Below are positions 5,667 to 7,221 of a stretch of DNA of 7,221 bases, one piece after another (within the stretch, counting starts at the first letter, position 1; each line of letters opens with the position of its first letter). The translations under genes and the position numbers were made by a program. Below the pieces are notes generated by a model that was not told the origin of the DNA, searched no databases, and saw only the letters and a program-made list of their open reading frames with translations. This DNA is from Oxalobacteraceae bacterium (lineage in GTDB: Bacteria; Pseudomonadota; Gammaproteobacteria; Burkholderiales; Burkholderiaceae_D): contig CANFGA010000155.1 in NCBI GenBank assembly GCA_947446335.1, positions 1 to 7,221 on the forward strand, given 5' to 3'.

Positions 5667-7169
5667 TCAGTTGAAATTGACCTTGGCCGACAGATTGACG
5701 CGGCTCATGTTGCCGGTTTCGTCGGCCAGCGTCTTGCGCTGGCCAACGATGTATTCGGCGCCCAGATCGACGCCCGGAACCGGATTCCAGATGAAGCCGA
5801 GATGGGCCTGCGCCACCTGGCGATTCACGCCAAAGCGCCCGTTTGACGATTCGCTGGCTGCGCCGGACAAGCCATTGGCCAGCGCATACGCAGTGTAGTC
5901 ATTGTTGAAGGTGCGCTGCGCGCCCAGCGAGGCGTTGTAGCGCAGCGTGGCCGATGCCTTGTGCTGATAGCCAAGCAAGATGCCGAGCACTTTTTCAGTC
6001 ACGATGCGGTGGTTCTGTTCATCGTAGATCGCGCCCTCGATATAGTTGAAATAACGACCGATGCCGGTACCGCCGGTGAGGCCCCAGGTCAGGAAATCAT
6101 CCCCTACCGTTTTCACCATGCCGCTTGCGGCCAGGCCGTAGCCGCGCTTGGCGCTTGACATGGCGCCATCGTCGAGCTTGTGCTCATGCGTGAGCGCACG
6201 CACGCTGACGGCGCCAAAGTCGAACGCCTTGTCCCAGCGCGCGATCAAATCCGGCTGGCGCGAAAAACCCTTGGTTGTCGGCGAGCCGGTAACATCGAGC
6301 ACATAGCTGACCGGATTTTCGACCGCCGCCGTGAAGGTGCCCATGGTTGGCGTCGCATAGGCGTAGCGGATCTGCGGCTGGCGGATGAAGGTGGCGCCGA
6401 TCGGACCGTTGAAATCGACCGTTTCAGGCGAATTGTCCAGATCCATGAAGGTCGACCAGGTCTGGCCGATCAGGAAACCGCCGACCTGACCGTAGGCCTG
6501 GCGCAGGCGGAAATTGTAGCTGTTGGTCGATTGCTGGGTGTAGATGTTACCGGTGCTGCCTGAAACGGCCGCATTGCCGGTGCGCGGATCGTTGTTGAAG
6601 TCGCCTTCGAGCTTCATGCTCAAAGCGCCAAAGCGGGTCGGCGTGCTGGTCTCGACGCCCAGGCGCGAGGTGCGCGCGGTCAGGTAGCTGCGGCCGTTGC
6701 GGCGCGCTTGGTCTGACCCGTTCAACGGCGCATAAGGCAGGAAGGTCGCATAATCCTGGTCTGAATTGTCGCCCTTCATTTCATGCACCGCCGTCAGCTC
6801 GGCGAAACCGTAGATCCGCATCGAGGTCGAGGAACCGGGCAGGCGAAACGAGTTCGGGATATCGCCAGCGACGACCGCATCCTTGGCCAGCAATTCGACC
6901 TGTTCGACGCGCTCGACCAGGTCCGTGTTCGCAGCCACCGGAGCCGGAGCCGCAACTGGCGCAGGAGCAGCAGCCACCACTGGCGCAACAACCGGCGCCG
7001 CCTGCACGCTCTTCTTCAATTCATTCAATTCATCGTGCAAGCGCTTGATCTCGGCGCGCATTTCGCGAAAGTCTTGTGCCGATTGGGCATGGACCGGCAA
7101 GGCGGTCACGCCCAGCATCAGCGCGATCGAGAGCGCCAGGGGTTTCAATTGATTGGACTGCAGGGTCAT
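5667..7169 (-). CDS. DcaP-like outer-membrane porin
   Basis: The 500-residue protein resembles the DcaP family of trimeric outer-membrane channels, known in Acinetobacter for uptake of dicarboxylates and other anions. A signal peptide (1–28) ends at VHA/Q. A coiled coil follows, with hydrophobic a/d residues at Met37, Ile41, Leu44, Leu48, Leu51 and Val55. Next come an Ala/Pro/Val-rich linker (57–80) and a short second helix (84–95). NSFRLPGSSTSMRIYGFAEL (106–125) marks entry into the beta-barrel, which shows alternating polar and aromatic strands such as SYNFRLRQAYGQVGGFLIGQ, to the C terminus. The last residues are KVNFN, so the usual terminal Phe is one residue from the end. The ATG at 7169 follows AAGGAG (7181–7176) at 6 bases, a strong ribosome site. 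The gene is convergent with marR. Substrate and the link to arginine genes are unknown; a generic gram-negative porin is the alternative label. Confidence 0.87.
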   Translation of the reverse strand: MTLQSNQLKPLALSIALMLGVTALPVHAQSAQDFREMRAEIKRLHDELNELKKSVQAAPVVAPVVAAAPAPVAAPAPVAANTDLVERVEQVELLAKDAVVAGDIPNSFRLPGSSTSMRIYGFAELTAVHEMKGDNSDQDYATFLPYAPLNGSDQARRNGRSYLTARTSRLGVETSTPTRFGALSMKLEGDFNNDPRTGNAAVSGSTGNIYTQQSTNSYNFRLRQAYGQVGGFLIGQTWSTFMDLDNSPETVDFNGPIGATFIRQPQIRYAYATPTMGTFTAAVENPVSYVLDVTGSPTTKGFSRQPDLIARWDKAFDFGAVSVRALTHEHKLDDGAMSSAKRGYGLAASGMVKTVGDDFLTWGLTGGTGIGRYFNYIEGAIYDEQNHRIVTEKVLGILLGYQHKASATLRYNASLGAQRTFNNDYTAYALANGLSGAASESSNGRFGVNRQVAQAHLGFIWNPVPGVDLGAEYIVGQRKTLADETGNMSRVNLSAKVNFN

Positions 7170-7192
7170 GCGGTGCTCCTTGGAGATGAATG

Positions 7193-7208
7193 GCCTGTTT
7201 CGACAGGC
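7193..7208. repeat. Small hairpin in the leader of the porin gene
   Basis: GCCTGT (7193–7198) and ACAGGC (7203–7208) pair perfectly around a 4-base loop (TTCG on plus, CGAA on minus). On the minus strand it lies about 11 bases upstream of the porin Shine-Dalgarno and would form in the 5' leader if transcription starts beyond it. A T5 run (7214–7218) on the plus strand is separated from the stem by five bases, so it is a poor terminator. The window ends too soon to place the promoter. Confidence 0.4.
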
Positions 7209-7221
7209 TGGCGTTTTTCTG

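Noticed and set aside
7193..7218. Hairpin plus T5 as a plus-strand terminator
   Set aside because: The stem is only 6 bases and five bases separate it from the T-run, so it fits an intrinsic terminator poorly. I kept it only as a leader hairpin.
1..7221. tRNA, rRNA, CRISPR arrays, insertion sequences, attachment sites
   Set aside because: I found no tandem spaced repeats, transposase sequence, terminal inverted repeats or tRNA-like cloverleaf on either strand by eye. The region reads as ordinary chromosomal metabolic and regulatory genes, not a mobile or defence island.

Overview
The window comes from a GC-rich bacterial chromosome. Protein style and gene order (a Pseudomonas-like argR–aruCFG block with a DcaP-like porin and MarR/EamA genes nearby) suggest a beta-proteobacterium, possibly Oxalobacteraceae (Massilia/Duganella/Janthinobacterium type). 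That placement is inference; no rRNA or other marker gene is present.

Left part (1–2600, minus strand): three tandem genes of the arginine succinyltransferase (AST) catabolic operon, read right to left. They are aruC (succinylornithine/acetylornithine aminotransferase), aruF and aruG (the two arginine N-succinyltransferase subunits; aruG runs off the left edge). aruC and aruF overlap by one base (TGATG). The Pseudomonas operon continues aruDBE, which would lie beyond base 1.

Centre (2530–3788): a 314-base intergenic region holds a TATAAT promoter for aruC. Just upstream are two direct half-sites of the form TGTCG(C/G)-N8-AA, matching the known binding pattern of Pseudomonas ArgR. Next to it lies a gene for an AraC/GlxA-type regulator that closely resembles ArgR. 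Regulator, operator and target operon are therefore adjacent. A perfect hairpin with a T-tract sits just beyond the argR stop, but it points to the plus strand, where no gene is annotated.

Right-centre (3838–5658): an EamA/DMT ten-helix transporter gene (minus) sits 49 bases upstream of argR and is divergent from a MarR-family regulator gene (plus). A 14-base perfect palindrome lies between the likely -10 and -35 of the transporter promoter and is the obvious candidate MarR operator. The MarR protein carries an unrecognised C-terminal extension of about 94 residues that begins with its own ribosome-binding-site-like sequence and ATG.

Right end (5667–7169, minus): a DcaP-like outer-membrane porin with signal peptide, periplasmic coiled coil, Ala/Pro/Val-rich linker and beta-barrel, convergent with marR across only 8 bases.

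Working model: ArgR senses arginine and activates aruCFG for arginine use as a carbon and nitrogen source. The MarR/EamA pair looks like a self-contained regulated exporter module. The porin may supply anionic nutrients but has no shown link to the other genes.
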